Shown: piece by piece, positions 1 to 12,304 of the stretch | How the letters are laid out: each line of letters begins with the position of its first letter | Numbering within the stretch: position 1 is the first letter of the stretch | Origin: Annulohypoxylon bovei var. microspora | Taxonomy: Eukaryota > Ascomycota > Sordariomycetes > Xylariales > Hypoxylaceae | Assembly (NCBI GenBank): GCA_022836615.1 | Contig: MU405263.1 | Span: 62,001-126,000, forward strand | Direction: 5' to 3' | Length of the DNA: 64,000 bases | Made by a program: the position numbers and the translations under genes | The notes under the pieces: generated by a model | What the model was told of the DNA's origin: nothing | Databases searched by the model: none | The model's input: only the letters and a program-made list of their open reading frames with translations

Positions 1-1766
1 ATAACTATGCAGTCCAGGGTCCAAATGTGTCCTAGGGACGCAAGCAGACCGGGGGAGTATGCAATATTATAGAAGTGATGCGTTAACGTCGATCACAGAA
101 GATTCTAGCGAAGATTAATATGTTGAATAATGGTTGGGGGACCTGGTGAGGTTTTCCGTATTTCTGTCACATCCCCTTTTGATAATCCTGGGCTGGCTGG
201 GTTGTGTTAATGGCGAAAACTCGGCTTCGTGATAGAGATTGATTTAGTCCAGAACGATGTGGGGATGCTTGTATTCGCCATCCAGATCATCTAAGAAAAA
301 GACGAGACTATCGACTGTGTAGCTATGTAGTAAGTTTGTGTATCCGGCATCAAGTGCTAATATGACCGGTAAGCAAGCTCCATAAGTAAGCTCAACAAAT
401 GTGTATATCAATCGCCTCCTCCCGCAATCTCTGGTTAGATCTTCAATGTTGTGTCCCTTTACCTTTACCTTTACCTTTGATAGTAAGGAAGACGCAGTGT
501 CGTGCTAGTCCGATGGAGAAGATATTGCGGATACATAAAGCATAATGTCCCCCCTCATGAGGTGCTGGGTCTTTTTAGTAATAGTGGTAGCCTTCGATAA
601 ACTGGATTTGACTCTTGACGATAGTTGGTCAAAGAACGATTGACTGAACTCATTAGCAGAGAAATATGTGTAAAAATACCCCGCTAATACCACTAATACC
701 TTTCATAGTACCTCGGGAGATATGTAGGTATTGTCATTACCTATCTATGGCTTTTTTCAGGTCCGTGGAATTGTCGATGATCATACAAGGTTGCAGTTTG
801 AAGTTTTTTTTCTCCTTTGTTACCTAATTATTGATGATCTGCCTTCTCTTCTTTCTCTTATTTTTGAGTAGGTGTTGATTTGATAGGAAGAAAGTAAGGT
901 AGGGTCACTTCTAAATTCCCATTTGGGTATATACGCGTAGGTCACTAAGGTTAGGCAGGTACCCTACATGGTAGGTACATACTTGACCCTATGTACCTAG
1001 GGTTGGCACTAGCGTTGGTAGCTACTAGCTACATGTACGCAAGTTGCACGGTTCCGCATCGGTGACGTTGTCTAATTGAAGCCGGAACCCTTGACCAGCC
1101 CTGGCATTGGGAACCGCTTAGGTACAAAATCATCACAGCATTGAACTGCCTAACATTTTCTACGACACGTATTTTCAATGTACCATCCAGAACAATCGGA
1201 CTCATAATAATCTGCATGTGCAGGCAGGAAGTGTAGGCAGGAAGTACCTCTTTCAGCCAAATACCATTTCCTTACTTTCCTTCCATGCCTTACCTTACCT
1301 TCCTACTACTTCCTACTCTACTTCCCTCCCAACACCCGCTTAAACCACCAGACTCAACTTGGTACACAGTCTTATTCCAGAGTATTATTCGGCATCTATG
1401 CCGACGAGCGAACCAACCAAGTAAACCTATACACTGTGCGACCTGCCGCCCCATCACCCGCCGTGGCTGCTTGGTTACATATACCATTAATTCATTACCA
1501 TTACCCATCACTTCACTGTTCACTTCCTACCGATAGACCCCACCTTAAAGCTTTCTCGATCAACACTAAGAGTGGTTAAAGTCGCCGCGGTTTTTTTTTC
1601 AAACCACCCACACGACCTTCTTTCAAGACATTTTGCCCAATTTCGCCGTTACCTTTTGCGATTCGTGAGTTCGACTCGTCCGAAAGGGTCACTCTATCAC
1701 GACCAACATCGACTTAAACTAGCGCTACCTTCTTGCCCTAGTCCTTACATCATATAACCTAGCATC
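1..1766. other. Intergenic and 5' region of ypd1
   Basis: I see no convincing gene here. A CTTTAC tandem repeat lies at about 457-478. Several TAGGTA/TACCTA-type short motifs occur at 720-1030. From about 1260 the + strand becomes C/T-rich, as expected for the promoter and 5' UTR of the next gene. Short open frames here lack recognisable features. Confidence 0.5.
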
Positions 1767-2410
1767 ATGGCTGCTAGCGATCAGGTATGGAATGAGAATT
1801 GAGCGCCGGAAAAAAAATAAAATAGAATTCATTATAACCAGGCAAATCACTGACAATTACGGGTTTCTTGTATAGAACGATGAAGGTCACGACTCTAATA
1901 TGCCCGACCTGGGGGATGCGGTCGATATCGTGACTTTCAGCCAGATTCTAGAGATGGACGACAGTGAAGATGATCGTGAATTTAGCAAATCTATTGTGTA
2001 CGGCTTCTTCGAGCAGGCCGAAGAGACATTCGAGAAGATGGACACAGCCCTGTAAGTATTAAAGAGTTGACACAGTTTTGGCTATACTATTCTTCAATCC
2101 CATCCTAGTTTTTATCAAAAATTTAGGAAATTATCGGGCTAACCCGATCACATTTAGGGATAAACGGGACCTTGACGAGCTATACCGACTAGGTCACTTC
2201 TTGAAGGGATCTTCCGCGACTCTTGGTTTGACCAAGGTTAAGGACAGTTGCGAGAAGATTCAACGATACGGCAAGAAGGAGAATGTCGATGGTACACCGG
2301 AGACGGATGAGACTCTCTGCCTTTCCCGAATTACGGATACGCTTAAGACAGTCAAGGCGGAATATGCCGACGTAGAGAAGACTCTCAAGAAATTTTTTAA
2401 TTCCACCTAG
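1767..2410 (+). CDS. ypd1: Histidine-containing phosphotransfer protein, Ypd1 type
   Basis: This is a phosphorelay intermediate that carries phosphate from hybrid histidine kinases to response regulators (Ssk1/Skn7 type) in the osmotic and oxidative stress pathway. It acts in cytoplasm and nucleus. There are three exons: 1767-1784, 1876-2051 and 2158-2410, giving 148 aa. The first coding exon is only 18 nt (six residues). The HPt motif LGHFLKGSSATLG is present, with the phospho-accepting His at about residue 78, and is followed by the typical helical segment KDSCEKIQRYGK. The acidic stretch MDDSEDDREF precedes the first core helix, as is usual in the family. Length fits fungal Ypd1/MPR1 proteins. 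Both introns are GT-AG (GTATGG..TATAG, GTAAGT..TTTAG) and phases close. I am sure of the family; the exact 5' end is inferred from the ATG after a pyrimidine-rich leader. Confidence 0.93.
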
Positions 2411-3647
2411 TCAGCGAATGCGCGACGATATTTACAGTTTGAGTTCGAGTTGTATTATGCGGCCGCCTTCGCGATTATGATTATCGCATGGAACCTCCTC
2501 GAGGCGCGAGACCATTGCCGAGGGGCTTCGAGCATCATGAGAAATAACGGCTGCTCGAGGTTTTCGGAGGGAAGGGAAGGCTGCCGACAAATTACCTATC
2601 CATCAGTTGACTTCAAAATATACCCCCACGCCTGTCTTCTCGTATTTCGAAGCCTCGATCGTCAGGTAGAGGGCAATTTACTTTCTAGGACACGGTTCTA
2701 TTACAGGCAGATCAGATGCAGATGGTTAATGCACGCAGAGACCGGAGCAACGATACAAAGTACGATCATCTAGGCTAGTCTTAGGAAGCGAAAAGCTTCT
2801 CGCGATCGAACAGGCATATTGCGCTCCCTAATACACCTGTTTTCTCCGCGAAATTTCACCTCTCCTCCCAAGCCTCGCGGACATTGCTACCGCTCATATA
2901 TTGCAACGGAGTGTCAAAATAGCAACATACGCAGATTTGGGATTTTCCGATGTTTAATGGCGGCGCATCTTGACGTATTTTGCTACGTCATCCCGCCCGT
3001 GCTCGCCTTGTGACGCAACGCAGAAACCATCGGTGCTTGTTTCTCCGTATACGGCTAATGCAGGTTATCCGTTTGCAGATCCAGATGTCCAAAGTGACTT
3101 ATTACAATACGATTCTAGTCTTGTGGTGAAATGTTAGGCAATCCTAGAACCTAGGCTTTAGGAGGATCGACAATAAAGTAATAGGCTACGAGAATTTGGG
3201 AATCTGGGAATCTGTGCTTGAACTGCACATAATATGGAGACCAATCATTCTAGCTTCCTGACTGGTGGCTTGCACGTGAACATATATTTTAGAGCTGTGC
3301 TATTTGTGCCTGGTGGTTCCTGCTCTAGTATAACATTGACATTCAAAACTGAAAAAGCCTATTTTCAACCAGACCAGTCCTACCTTCCATCTTCCATACA
3401 TCAGACTATCTACATACCTTAGCTTGCTTACTGGGTGTCACTCTCATTCTTCGCATCATACGACCTACATGCTCTATTGCTTCTAGTATATTTTAGTCGA
3501 GGTTGGAGTCTCGCCAGCTTTTATAGACTGGAATTACACTTCCCAGCACTAGCTTTACGGGTACTGGGTAATTTCTAGGTACCTACTAACTTTCAGGACA
3601 ACCCCTTAAAGGGTGAGTTATCACATCCCGCGCTTTGCACATTCAAC
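2411..3647. other. Intergenic region
   Basis: No gene is supported between ypd1 and the next + strand gene. Open frames here use non-ATG starts and show no domain features. A TAGGTACCTACTAAC motif lies just upstream of the next gene (about 3575-3590). Confidence 0.5.
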
Positions 3648-4391
3648 ATGCCGCCACTGCCGTCACCTACGCACTTCTTATGCCTGCCACTTGTTACCAG
3701 GGCGTCCCGCCACCAACTTTCGGCGAGTCTATCGGCTTTTAGTGCAGATGTGACGAGCCCAGATAGCTTTGCTATACCGGAGCAAGCTATCCGACCACTC
3801 GGTACGCTTCACTTGACGATTGGCGTCATGAGCTTCCCAAAGGACGAAGGTCTCGAGAAGGCTGTGGCGCTCCTGAAGACGCTGGTGCCCAGAAGTGTGT
3901 TGGCCAATGTCAAAGCAGCTGAAGCCACATCAGCCACCGCAATTTCAGCTCGAGAACCCGACAGTACAACGAAAGAACCGAGTGGGTCGCTGCCACCCCT
4001 ATTATCTTTAACGTTGAGAGGTCTACATCAAATGCAGTCGGCGTCTAAAACGACCGTGCTTTACGCATCGCCGGCTGACGCTGAAGGGACCCTGCTGCGG
4101 TTCTGTGAGAACTTACGGTCGACATTTCAGGAGGCGGGATTGATGGCCGTGGAAACCCGCCCGTTGCTGCTCCACGCTACAATCCTCAACACGATTTACG
4201 TTAAGGGGAGGAAGAAAGGGCGTAAAGAGAAGCTGCTGATCGACGCGAGCGGAATACTAGACCGCTATGATGACTTTGTATGGATGGAAGATGTTCCGGT
4301 GGAGAAGATTGCGATTTGCAGAATGGGCGCAAAGAAACAAGAAGACGGCGACGAAGCGTATGAGGTTGAAGCAGAAATTGATCTGGCTTAA
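3648..4391 (+). CDS. 2H phosphoesterase-like protein (AKAP7/ASCC1-type domain)
   Basis: This is a single-exon gene of 247 aa starting at ATG 3648. Two HxTx-type motifs are visible: HLTI at about residues 55-58 and HATI at about 176-179. They are the paired catalytic signature of the 2H phosphoesterase superfamily (AKAP7 nuclear-localisation-signal domain, ASCC1 C-terminus, LigT-like). The N-terminus begins FLCLPLVT, which fits the first strand of that fold. A low-complexity Ala/Ser/Thr linker (about 90-118) separates the halves. The basic run GRKKGRKEK after the second motif could bind RNA or act as a nuclear signal (inference). There is no KH domain before it, unlike animal ASCC1. The substrate cannot be told from sequence; RNA 2',5' or cyclic-phosphate chemistry is the family expectation. 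Confidence 0.82.
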   Translation: MPPLPSPTHFLCLPLVTRASRHQLSASLSAFSADVTSPDSFAIPEQAIRPLGTLHLTIGVMSFPKDEGLEKAVALLKTLVPRSVLANVKAAEATSATAISAREPDSTTKEPSGSLPPLLSLTLRGLHQMQSASKTTVLYASPADAEGTLLRFCENLRSTFQEAGLMAVETRPLLLHATILNTIYVKGRKKGRKEKLLIDASGILDRYDDFVWMEDVPVEKIAICRMGAKKQEDGDEAYEVEAEIDLA

Positions 4392-4796
4392 CGGCTAGCT
4401 GTTACCTAGTTATCAATTATCGCCTACCCGAAGTCTTCAGCTTGTAGGTATATGAGGTATTCCGGAACATTGAACGACGTAGGTAACATAAGAAAGTTCA
4501 ACAGCAGCTGAATAATGTTAGAAGTACCTGTACTTACTGTGCAGTTGTACAAGTACATAGTCCCGAATTTAAGCCGTCCCACAATCCACACTGGGTTGAG
4601 CTGCGCCAGCCTCAGACAGATGCCGGCATCAATTGTTCCTTCCGTATCGGTAATTGAATGCTGATGTGGACTTCCATGTAAGAAGAATTAGGCAATTAGG
4701 CAACTGGACGATGCGTCCAATTTCAACTTCCATTCTCCAACTCTCTTCCACCAACCTCCTGTATCAAGCTCTGCCCTTTTGGCCACAACCACAGCA
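4392..4796. other. Short intergenic spacer and promoter
   Basis: A 405 bp spacer between two + strand genes with nothing coding visible. C/T-rich sequence at 4720-4790 probably marks the leader of the next gene. Confidence 0.4.
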
Positions 4797-6230
4797 ATGA
4801 GCCCACCCGAGAAGCGGAGGGGAAACTCCCATGCCTTACGCTCTTCAGCCTCGTCACGAAGCAGTATAATTTCCCCTCCTCCTCGTGTGCAGCTCACTCG
4901 TGCAGCTTCTTCGTCGTCTTCGCACGGTCCGGACAACGATAGCACTCACGAATCCACAACCTCGGGGGGCAAGGATAATGGCACATCATTGTCTGCTAAG
5001 GAGAAGGAAGGCCTCCTTCTCAAAGAAAAAGATGATAAGATTGCAGAGTTGAAACGGGAACTCACTGTCATGGAGGCAGAGTTCACCCGGGAATTGGATA
5101 AGCTCTGCCAAAGGGAAGGCGAAACGGCAAGCTTCTGGCAGACGAAGCACGCGAGCTTAAACCAACAATTTGCACGAATTGATACAGAGCTTCAATTACT
5201 ACGCACCGAAGTTGACGTAAGGGAAGCCGAACGAGCTGAGTTGCGCGAGGGATGGGAAATTCTACGAAGGGAGCTAAAGGAGCGCGACGACGAAATACGG
5301 TCTTTAAAGGGCCATATCGCCGGTCTCAAACAGTGGGTCAGCACCAGCACCGCCCGGGGTCATCAAACAAGCGATGAAGAGTTCGGAGACTCCATGACAA
5401 AGCTGGGGAATGGCTTGCAAAATTGGGTTATCGTACATTTTAGACGAACGAAACTCGGTAGGGCGGTTCAGCCATCCGTACGGTTTGAACGCCACGGACT
5501 AACCATGACGTAGATTTCACCCACGTTGACCGGACGATCATCCACGACCTTGATGAACTCGTTCCCATGTACGAAGAGCTTGCGTCATCGTCAAAGGTGC
5601 ATCTCTTGCAGAATGTAGTTTCTAGCATCCTGGTGGAGAGAATCTTCAACGCCTACTTCGTTGGTGTTCCGAAAGATCAAGCCGACCAATTGGCCCACGT
5701 CGAGAAGTATCTTGCGTCACTTAGTGAGTATCATTAGGCTTGCATTAGGGAGATATCTGACCATTTTGGTAGGCTCAGTCGAGGCCATGAACCAGTGGCG
5801 TGCAACGACACTCACCATGCTCCGAAAGGAGGCCGCTCGACGGATGCAGGAAGAAACCACGCTAGTGATTGAATCCGTAATCTCTAAGGTCAATCATATT
5901 CTAGATGCGATTACAGATGCCAACGCAACAGATGCTCGGGACCATGCACTTCGTACTCTAGTACATGGCGCCGTCGAACTATCACGTCTCTTAGTAGTTC
6001 AGAAGGCTACATTCAAAGTCTATATGCCTCAGGTTCTCCCTCATCAAAGAACCCTATTCGAGGCCTCTATCATGGAGGATATCGGAGCTGAAGACGAAGA
6101 GAGTTTGTCAGGACGCGAGATATGCTGTGTAACTTTCCCCGGCATCATCAAAAATGGAGACGAGAACGGTAGCCACCCGCAATTCACGAACGTCGTGGCA
6201 AAAGCAAGGGTGCTTTGCACACCCGAATGA
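4797..6230 (+). CDS. Fungal coiled-coil protein of unknown function
   Basis: There are three exons (4797-5457, 5514-5723, 5773-6230) encoding 442 aa. Intron 1 has a clear CTAAC branch site just before its TAG; intron 2 is 49 nt. The N-terminal 60 residues are Ser-rich and basic with SP motifs (MSPPEKRR...). About residues 65-180 form a long charged coiled coil (repeated KEKEGLLLKEKDDKIAELKREL-like heptads, then ELREGWEILRRELKERDDEI). The C-terminal half is predicted helical and conserved-looking (MYEELASSSKVHLLQNVVSS, then VIESVISKVNHILDAI). The sequence shows no catalytic motif or membrane segment. I do not recognise a named family; a cytoskeletal or scaffolding role is only a guess. The first ATG of the open frame is at 4797. 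Confidence 0.8.
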
Positions 6231-8949
6231 AACGAACTACCTTACTAGGACCGAGAGAGATAAAATGGCGGTGACTTAAACATTTTGATCGAGATAGCTC
6301 GAATGGCCTGGGCAAGATCTCATCTTTGGATGTGGCGTCCCAATTTTTGCCATACGACAGACGCATTTTGATATCGGAAGTTAAAACGCGTACAACAGAT
6401 GCACAGATACACAGATACGGGACGTAAATGCAAGTATCCAATAGGTTGCAACAGAGCCTCGATCAAGCTTAAGGGCTCGCGAAATCAACCTAAATATGAA
6501 CGACACGTTCTAACTGCTCAACTGCGGAGGTGGGAGGGTGGGAGACTGGGGTAAAGGAGCAGCAACGGAAACGAATGAGACTGAGGGGGAGAAATGACTT
6601 GAGTGGAGAAACCCTGAAAATTGAGGCTCTGCGGTCAAATCCTTTGCCGGTTGTGTCCTCAATTGATCCACGCAGCATCCCCCCATGGATCGAGCCTATT
6701 GGAGAAGCTGTAGGTTGTATATCCGTGTGAGTTGGGATGATTCATTGGCTCATGCATCGCCCATGCATACCCATCACGCTCTACCCACCTATACTACTCC
6801 TACGAATACCCAAACCTGGTCGCAGATTCAACATTATAGGATGTTCGTCATGGATATTCTCACCTAATCGCCTAAGGAAAAAGAAAAGAAAGAAAACATG
6901 AAATAAACACCCACTCGCAATACCCGGACACTCGAGCTTTCACCGGTTCGGCAATGAGGGCTTACTATGCAAGTCAACCCTTCTGCGCTGTCTCCGTCTG
7001 ACCACCGGATCGACATGTGTATTACACGGAACGCTTTGCCGCTTCCCATGCGTATTAGGTTCATGATTAAATACTTGGCATCTAAGTTCCGTGATCCGGC
7101 TGCCTAGCAACCGTACATACAACTCTCCAGAGCTGACGGAATAAGACCCGAGGCAAGTATGTGACATTGACTAGGTAGCGAGCTGTGGTTTGAACCCGGG
7201 ATGGCCCAAATCACACGCTAGTGGTATGCGTGCCTAATGACAATACAAACGTAACAGCAACTTGCAGACAACAGGTTGCTATGACGACAAGATAGTTCCA
7301 ACATATCAGTAAACGCGACGCCAACCAGCGTTAGGAGTCGGATCGAAAATTCGACTCGACGGATGAGCCAGAAGCTCATTGCTCACGATACTGCGGAAGC
7401 GTCAAGTAGTATACCTAGGAAAAGATGAAATATTTGGTCGCAAATAATCGACCAATATCTGGCATGTTATAGATACATGTCTCGGGTACGGCAGACGAGT
7501 TATCTATCAAACCGGAATCCTTACCTAGGTATCCCAGGACTGAGTAGGTGTGCGAGAGCGCGTTAGTTGCTTGCCGATACGGAGGAAAAGGAGCCGCCAG
7601 TAGCAGAGTGAAAGCGTGACGAATATTCTGCATGATTTTTCTATGCTCATAGCAACCTGTTCCGATTCAGATGACTCCTACCTAGGTATCCCCCACGACA
7701 GCCCACTTCTGTAGCTCGGGGCGAGGTTGATTGGTACGGGAGTTGAACGTGGTTCCCATCATCTAGGCATCGATTCGATTCCCCACCACTCCCCGGCATG
7801 CGATGGATGAGTTGGCTAGACTTTGCAAGCCCCCCGGAAGGCAATATTAGTTGCCGTATTATTTTTTTAAGTACGCCGCTTCCGCGAGACTGCCGATCTT
7901 CGGATCGCGTGTCGGGTAGATGTGGCCCAAGAAGACGTCGCGTTTTTGAGTAAACGGGTTTCACTGCTATCCGAGCAACGAAACGTGCATCCTTAGATAG
8001 CATAGCTGCAGCTCTTCCCGCTAAGTGTGCTGCTGGTCAGAGTTGGATAATGGAGGTAATCATGCAGCAACAAGCATCTAGGGGGTTGGATGCACAGTCA
8101 AGAAGCAAGATGGTGGGTGCCAACACCCGGTGGTGATTAAAAGTCCATTATTTCGTTAATAAGTGGACATAATAGGCCGTATGGGTATGTATACATACCC
8201 CTGCCAAAAAACACAACATCAAATGTTGCTGGCTCGTCAGGTAAGGGTTGGTATTTGGTATTTGAAGAATGACTGACCCCGGAGGACCGAACCCCTCATC
8301 GATGCCCGAATGTCAGAATTCATCCTTTTCTAATAAGCATAAATCTCAGTGAGGATTTATAGTCAAGAAAAGATTCAACTTGCCTTTACCTAAGATCCAT
8401 CTTTCAACAAATTCTTTCTTCCCCCCTTTCTTTAATCGTGTCACTTACTTAGGCCTGGGGTCACTAACCACAACCTGTCGCGAATCGGTTTCTGCAGCAA
8501 AGTGGGTCAGCTTGGCTCTAAGCTATCCATATTCATCCTGAAGATCATATCATTGCATCTCCCCTTCGAAAAAGCAAAAGTCGTCGGCTAGCCGCCAGCT
8601 TCTGTCAAAGACCCCTATCAGTCTCTGAGTTGTCAGCTATACCATTGCCGATCAGAGGTTTCAGGGCTCTAGAGACGTATACCATTAGTTATAGCTTGCG
8701 AATGACCGGCTCGAAACCCATATACCTCTATCCTGATCCTGTTTCCCCGCTACATCTGATAGGCCGCCATATCATCGTTGGCGTTTTTCCCCAGTCGCAA
8801 CCTAGCATTGACCTTGTCTCTGTCTGGCTTGGCTTCTTGCGCTGCTCGCGTCCGTCGACCCATACCCGTACTCGTACCCGTACCGCTAACGGATATCCCT
8901 CGCACCATATTGTCTCGACCCCAACCCCCACTCTTCATCACCATCTATC
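6231..8949. other. 2.7 kb intergenic region
   Basis: No gene is supported. An ATG-started 118-codon frame on the minus strand (7647-8003) shows no domain, odd composition and no splice partners, so it is not called. The last 600 bp before 8950 are C/T-rich with ACCCGTACTCGTACC-like short repeats (about 8860-8890), consistent with a long 5' leader. Confidence 0.45.
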
Positions 8950-9636
8950 ATGCCCCGGCATAGCCAGTCATCCAGCACCGGGTCATCTAGCTCTGGCGGT
9001 AGCGGGATGTCCTCACACGGCGGGTACGCTCATTCAAGTAGTAGTAACTACACGGTAGCTACTCAGTACACCAACATTGTCGAAGAGGATCCCTATAACA
9101 TGTACCAAGACCCGCCACCTGGGACATACGAGTTGCCATGCGAATTCGTCGCAATGGGAAGCTGTGATGTGAGCTTTCATTATAACGATACCGAGCGCTG
9201 GATTGAGCATATCATTACCCAGCATCTCCGTGAAAAGCTTCCTCAAAAGGCAGACTGTTGGTTCTGTAACACGTTCTCTTTTGACGCTAGAGATCCCCAG
9301 GTCCGTAATGACCGTCGCCAGAACTTCGAAAATAGAATGGCGCACATTCGCGAACACATCGCGGAAGGCAAGACGGCAAACGACATGTGCCCTGACTTCC
9401 ATATGCTTGACCACTTGCTCAAGCATAACCTAATTTCAGAGGGACTCTACAATGAAATTAGGAGAGTATATCATGAATTGCCATTCCCCCGCGATCAGAT
9501 GAAGGGTATTTTCAAACCCAACTTCGTGCCGCCAGAAAGGCGGAGGCAACAAGAACGCGAAAATGAAGTTCTAATAGACCATAAGAAAGAAGAGAGACAA
9601 CAACGTAAGAACAAGAAGGACAGAAAAAAGAGATGA
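8950..9636 (+). CDS. Small protein with C2H2-like zinc-binding segments
   Basis: This is a single-exon gene of 228 aa with ATG at 8950. Residues 1-50 are Ser/Gly/Tyr-rich and disordered. Two potential zinc-binding segments follow: one with PCEFVAMGSC and a downstream WIEHIITQHL (C...C...H...H), and one with CWFC and MAHIREHI (C-x2-C...H-x3-H). The C-terminus is a highly charged basic tail (KKEERQQRKNKKDRKKR) resembling a nuclear or nucleic-acid-binding tail. It resembles a conserved, unnamed family of ascomycete proteins that I recall with the same PCEF...CWFC...H-x3-H layout. Nucleic-acid binding is an inference. Long UTRs are suggested by the large flanking spacers. Confidence 0.82.
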   Translation: MPRHSQSSSTGSSSSGGSGMSSHGGYAHSSSSNYTVATQYTNIVEEDPYNMYQDPPPGTYELPCEFVAMGSCDVSFHYNDTERWIEHIITQHLREKLPQKADCWFCNTFSFDARDPQVRNDRRQNFENRMAHIREHIAEGKTANDMCPDFHMLDHLLKHNLISEGLYNEIRRVYHELPFPRDQMKGIFKPNFVPPERRRQQERENEVLIDHKKEERQQRKNKKDRKKR

Positions 9637-12304
9637 ATCCTATAAAGAGAAAACCAATCGCCGTTCGTGGCGGTGGATTGAGGGGGGGGAGAGGAAGGCT
9701 ATAAGCGCCGAGAATACCCACATGAAAATGGTTCGCGAACCAAGCAGAGCCTCAATGCATTCTCGGCAAGACAACCGATGTGCGTTTTACATATACTGCT
9801 TTAGTCAACCCCCCCCGGGTCTCAGGTCCCGATGCCGGTTCAACATCGAAATGTCCGATACGTCGTTTCTGTCTTCCATTTAATTGTCCTTTCTTGTTAT
9901 AACGTTTTTCTTTTTCATATACCCTGGGGGCGGAGGCCTTCTATACTATGAGGAGGGGGATCTCGTCTCATATTATACTCTATATTGAAACATGGAATGC
10001 AGGGTCGGAAGTGTCCTTCTGCAGCATGCATGGGAGATCGGCAAGGCAGAATCGCACCTCATTCAGCCTTACAACACTCCTTAGGTCGCCTAGTCTGCCC
10101 ACACTTGCGTTGCCGATGCGACACAAGACCTGCAAGGGGAGAGTGTGAAGGTGCCGACTATTGGTCTGTTGGTAGCCTCGCTTGTTCTTCTGAGGCATCC
10201 GGGTATGCATATCCATGGCAGGGTTCTCCGGGCGTATATACCGCTCGAGTGGTGCAGAAGCCCGTTAGGCGGACGGACTACTGCATACCCACCTTGATTT
10301 CTTAATAGGGCTGTGCTCTTTTCTTTTCTTTTCACTTAACGACATTATGAATTTCCTATAGCATTGACGGGATTAGCCGTCAGGCGGTCTTAAGGCGTTC
10401 GGGTCGGCTGTATGAACGAATAACGGAACGATGAACATGACGAGATGATAAGACGATAAGATGATACCCGGAAGAATGCCATTGAAACGGGTTTACAGCG
10501 GGGCGCAAACGAAGGGAAAACATTATAGCACTTCGTATGTGTGTTAGTTCTCCTCCGTGCTTATAACGAGTTTTCTGTCTCTCCTCTCACCGCAACTTTG
10601 CCCCTGAGTTGGTGGACATGCGTATGTCGTGCCGTGGTGGCGAAGCTGCCTTGCTTCGCCTCGTTTGATTTAATCTACTTGACCGCTTGTGGAATCTTCC
10701 TAACCAACCACTTTCACATTCCAGCAAATGTGAAAACTCAATATTGACACTTGGTAAAAAAAGAAATTCTGGTAGCGTAAATGATAGATCTCATATTTCG
10801 CTCCACCGTATCTAGATACGATTAGTCACATTTACTAGTACCTATAGCTATACCCGGGTAGCGGCGTCGCACTGCGGAACATTGCCCGGTCCCAATGGGA
10901 TGGTACGGGATGTCTTTCCTGTGCGTCTTTCGAAGTTAATATCTTGAAGATTTGTAGATTCGTGCAAACCTATAAAAAGATATGTCTCATGTTGTCCTTT
11001 GCCTAGAACCCCCTTTTCTAGGTGCGTTCGGTGTGACTAACCGCTAACTTATACGTACCTATATACGTATATACTCGCTCGTCCAATCAATTATACCTTT
11101 AGTAAAAACGAAGCGATAATCGTTTCTTTATACTTTGTAAAAGATAGTCTAGCCGACCGAAAGAAAGAAAGGGAGAAAAAGCAAACCTTAAGATTCTCAC
11201 GTGCAATATATATATACCTATACACATTTCCTCCGAGTGGAGAGCGAAAAACCACCAACCCAAACATCCCCAAGATCCGCAGTCCCCATCCCCGCTCTCC
11301 CACGCCCTTCGGCAGCGTAAGCAGATCTCACCTCCCCCAATCCCTTTCGGTGCAAGATGGACAGGCAGGCAGAGAGGGAAGTGGATCCCATTTCCAATGA
11401 CACGGGCAATGGCCGGCGACAGCGCGGCCGGGGCGTCAGACAAAACACTGGGGGATTTCCAGGTGGACGGTTGCCTTGTCTCGCGCAGCCAGTCAGCGGT
11501 CGGCGGCCGCTGACGTGGGCCCCCCCCCTTTTTTTTTGCTTTGCTTGCCTGGCGGCAACAGCCGCGACCGTCGGTTCGCATAGGCTATTATAACCTTATA
11601 CGGCGACATCTCGCGCCTATAGATATGTAGATACAGATTGTGTTGTGCATTGCTAAAACGCGAGATAGGTAGATAGATAGATATCAGGACCCGGTTTCTA
11701 GCCGGCTTAAGCAAATGGGATGGGGGAACCCCGTTAGCCCCTCTTCGGGGTCGATGGTCCGGGGAGGAGCAAATCGGGACGTCTCCGTGATGCCCCATGC
11801 CTAACTCCCCGTATCTCCCTGCTACGTGTAAGGGTATATCCGGAATAATATCCCGGATTGTAGGGACCGATAGCCGGACGAGCAGAACAGCGTTCGCGGG
11901 TCCGGTTCGGCTCTGTTGCACTCGCTATCACCATTAGACTACTATCATCTCACCGGGACTCCTAGAATATTTGTCCCCCTCTCTACACCATATTCCACGA
12001 GGATGCAGTTGATGCTTTTACCCTCTCTATCGGGGCAAACTAAATACGTCAAAATCCCACGTGCCGAACAGAAAGCTTCTCCTCACATCGGAAGCAGGTA
12101 TTTAAGCTGAGTCCCCTATATGTGGATAATATACGTATTTCGCTACTCGACAATCCGGTCCAGCGCGACCCCTTTAATTACACCACCACCACCAAGATCT
12201 TAGACTACGCAACTATCGACAACTGTATGCAAAACCACCTATATCCAGAATCCCTCGTCATCATCGTTTCTCATCCCCTCTCTTACTCTTCCAACCATCC
12301 AATG
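9637..12304. other. 2.7 kb convergent intergenic region
   Basis: This lies between two converging genes. It contains a C9T9 homopolymer junction (about 11520-11537) and GATA/TAGA short repeats near 11660-11690. The open frames at 11099-11581 and 12122-12625 are low-complexity or lie antisense to the next gene, so I reject them. Nothing else is recognisable. Confidence 0.45.

Noticed and set aside
7170..7240. tRNA-like B-box (GGGTTCAAACC on the minus strand)
   Set aside because: The sequence around it cannot form the T-stem or acceptor stem, and no A-box is at the right distance.
7647..8003. 118-codon minus-strand ATG frame
   Set aside because: No domain, odd basic composition, no splice partners, in the long spacer before an unrelated gene.
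11099..11581. 160-codon minus-strand frame
   Set aside because: Low-complexity, Arg/Gly/Pro-rich from a GC-rich and homopolymer-containing spacer; no ATG-to-domain support.
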